Shown piece after piece: positions 63,186 through 64,000 of a stretch of 64,000 bases of DNA. The notes under the pieces were generated by a model. It ran no database searches. It saw nothing but the letters and a program-made list of their open reading frames with translations, and was not told the DNA's origin. The DNA comes from Deltaproteobacteria bacterium (GTDB lineage: Bacteria; Myxococcota_A; Polyangia; Polyangiales; Ga0077539), in contig JACRDB010000095.1 in the NCBI GenBank assembly GCA_016218725.1, positions 18,219 through 82,218 on the forward strand, written 5' to 3'. How positions within the stretch are numbered: the stretch's first letter is position 1; every line of letters starts with the position of its first letter. The position numbers and the translations under genes were made by a program.

Positions 63186-64000
63186 ATGCCGGAGCGGACG
63201 CGGAGGGTGTACACGGCGTGGCACCCGTTGCTCGTAGCGCTCCTCGAGCACACACTGCCGGAGGGATACTACCAGTGCCTCTCGGAGTTCCAGCTCTCGC
63301 GGGAACCCTTGCGCATCGACGTGGTGATCGTTCGCCGCATGCGACCGGGCACGCCCCCCGCGGTGCGCCTCCTCGCGAGCGTGCTCGACGAACTTGCGGC
63401 GCACACGCTCGTGCATTTCAAGGGCCCGAGCGACGAGCTCGAAGCGACCGACGCGCCGATGCTGCTCGCGTATGCACTGTTGTACATGGTGGTGGCCGAG
63501 GTGCCGGACCCGGGGGACCTCGCGCTGCGGGTGGTAGCGCCGAGGCTCACGCCTCGCTTCGTCGCGTCGCTGGCGGCGATGGGCTGCGCGCTCACTCCGG
63601 GCTCGGCGACGGGCACCTGGAGGGGGCGGCTCGGCGTCTTCCCGTTGCACCTGGTCGAGGCGGAGCTTGTGAGCGCTCGACCCGGCGAACACCTGCTGTA
63701 CACTGTGACCCGAGGGATGCTCGCCGATCCCGACGACATCCCGGTGTTTGACGCTGGCGAGATCGAGATCTTCTGGGCGCTGCGTGAGCACGTCGAACAA
63801 GTGCGACATACCCCGCCGGGCACGAGGAGGCGACGCATGAAGGACCAGGACAAGGTGGTCGAGAGCTTCGAGAAGGCCATGGCCAGTCTCGTCAAGCGCC
63901 TGCCGATCGAGCAGCGCCTCGCGGGCCTCGCGCCCGAGCAGCGCCTCGCGGGCCTCGCGCCCGAGCAGCGCCTCGCGGGCCTCGCGCCCGAGCAGCGCCT
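63186..64000 (+). CDS. PD-(D/E)XK-like protein with tandem GLAPEQRLA repeats, 3' end cut off
   Basis: An open frame from ATG 63186 runs to the edge with no stop (271 codons seen). The first 200 residues include YYQCLSEFQLSREPLRIDVVIVRR, then HTLVHFKGPSDELE and DAPMLLAYALLYMV. This D...xxK layout and the YAxLY helix match Rpn/transposase-associated PD-(D/E)XK nuclease-like proteins common in myxobacteria and cyanobacteria. After MKDQDKVVESFEKAM the sequence becomes 9-residue repeats LAGLAPEQR. An in-frame TAG at 63171 limits the start. Activity is not proven; many relatives are uncharacterised. Confidence 0.7.
   Translation, partial: MPERTRRVYTAWHPLLVALLEHTLPEGYYQCLSEFQLSREPLRIDVVIVRRMRPGTPPAVRLLASVLDELAAHTLVHFKGPSDELEATDAPMLLAYALLYMVVAEVPDPGDLALRVVAPRLTPRFVASLAAMGCALTPGSATGTWRGRLGVFPLHLVEAELVSARPGEHLLYTVTRGMLADPDDIPVFDAGEIEIFWALREHVEQVRHTPPGTRRRRMKDQDKVVESFEKAMASLVKRLPIEQRLAGLAPEQRLAGLAPEQRLAGLAPEQR
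63909..64000 (+). repeat. 27-bp tandem repeat within the last gene
   Basis: The unit GAGCAGCGCCTCGCGGGC plus CTCGCGCCC recurs head to tail at 63909, 63936, 63963 and 63990, running off the edge. It keeps the reading frame and encodes 9-residue units ending GLAPEQR. Copies are identical, so copy number may vary between strains. Confidence 0.9.

Noticed and set aside
63909..64000. 27-bp repeats as a CRISPR array
   Set aside because: The copies are contiguous with no spacers and stay in frame with a long coding region.

Overview
The window is a dense stretch of very GC-rich bacterial chromosome. It appears to come from the Myxococcota (myxobacteria and relatives). The support is the combination of a Cys-rich lipoprotein with NGCETDL-type repeats, a DUF4388 protein, a Ser/Thr kinase with a PEGA tail, a CdnL/CarD regulator, a Lys/Ala-rich histone-H1-like protein, a zinc-ribbon plus GYF protein resembling AgmX, and menaquinone (not ubiquinone) genes. 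Most genes sit in tight operons with 4-base ATGA or GTGA start/stop overlaps. I recognised no rRNA, tRNA, CRISPR array or intact insertion sequence.

Layout. 0-7 kb: a lipoprotein start running off the left edge, superoxide dismutase, then a seven-gene leftward operon. It holds a GbsR/MarR-like regulator, polyprenyl diphosphate synthase, DAHP synthase, class II HMG-CoA reductase, MenG, MenH and MenA, preceded by a sigma70-like promoter overlapped by tandem dyads. 7-15.5 kb: a leftward run with a DUF4388/J-like protein, a VIT-VWA protein under a MerR regulator, a DUF167 protein, two methyltransferases and a HAD phosphatase. 15.7-18 kb: an accessory pair of OLD/AAA15-type ATPase and TOPRIM-like protein, followed at once by a 302-bp palindromic repeat element. 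18-23 kb: metallophosphoesterase, Cys-rich lipoprotein, membrane protein.

23-25.9 kb: a three-gene operon of lower GC that I could not assign to any known system (KaiC-like ATPase with a nucleotidyltransferase-like tail, small TPR-like protein, unknown 177-residue protein). 26-35 kb: MoxR ATPase, isochorismatase-like hydrolase, an XPB helicase with its Bax1 nuclease partner, a degenerate receiver, a beta-propeller lipoprotein, GlgC, J-domain and PilZ proteins. 35-40 kb: RNase E/G, CarD/CdnL, Ppx/GppA, OmpA-like lipoprotein and the H1-like protein. 40-48 kb: glutathione synthase, a membrane protein, the DUF47/Pit phosphate transport pair, EtfB/EtfA and a triple zinc-ribbon membrane protein.

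48-55 kb: the AgmX-like protein followed by an orphan SctS/FliQ-SctT/FliR pair, two phosphoribosyltransferases, a TPR protein, a NUDIX hydrolase and a regulator made of two HTH-plus-receiver units. 55-64 kb: VWA lipoprotein, beta-propeller, stand-alone E2-type acyltransferase domain, hotdog thioesterase, PEGA-tailed kinase, a protein arginine methyltransferase homologue, an orphan small protein, and a PD-(D/E)XK-like protein with 27-bp repeats running off the right edge. Several promoters share the form TTGACN, 18-base spacer, TANNNT (often TACGGT), and several genes start so close to the predicted -10 element that their mRNAs would be leaderless or nearly so.
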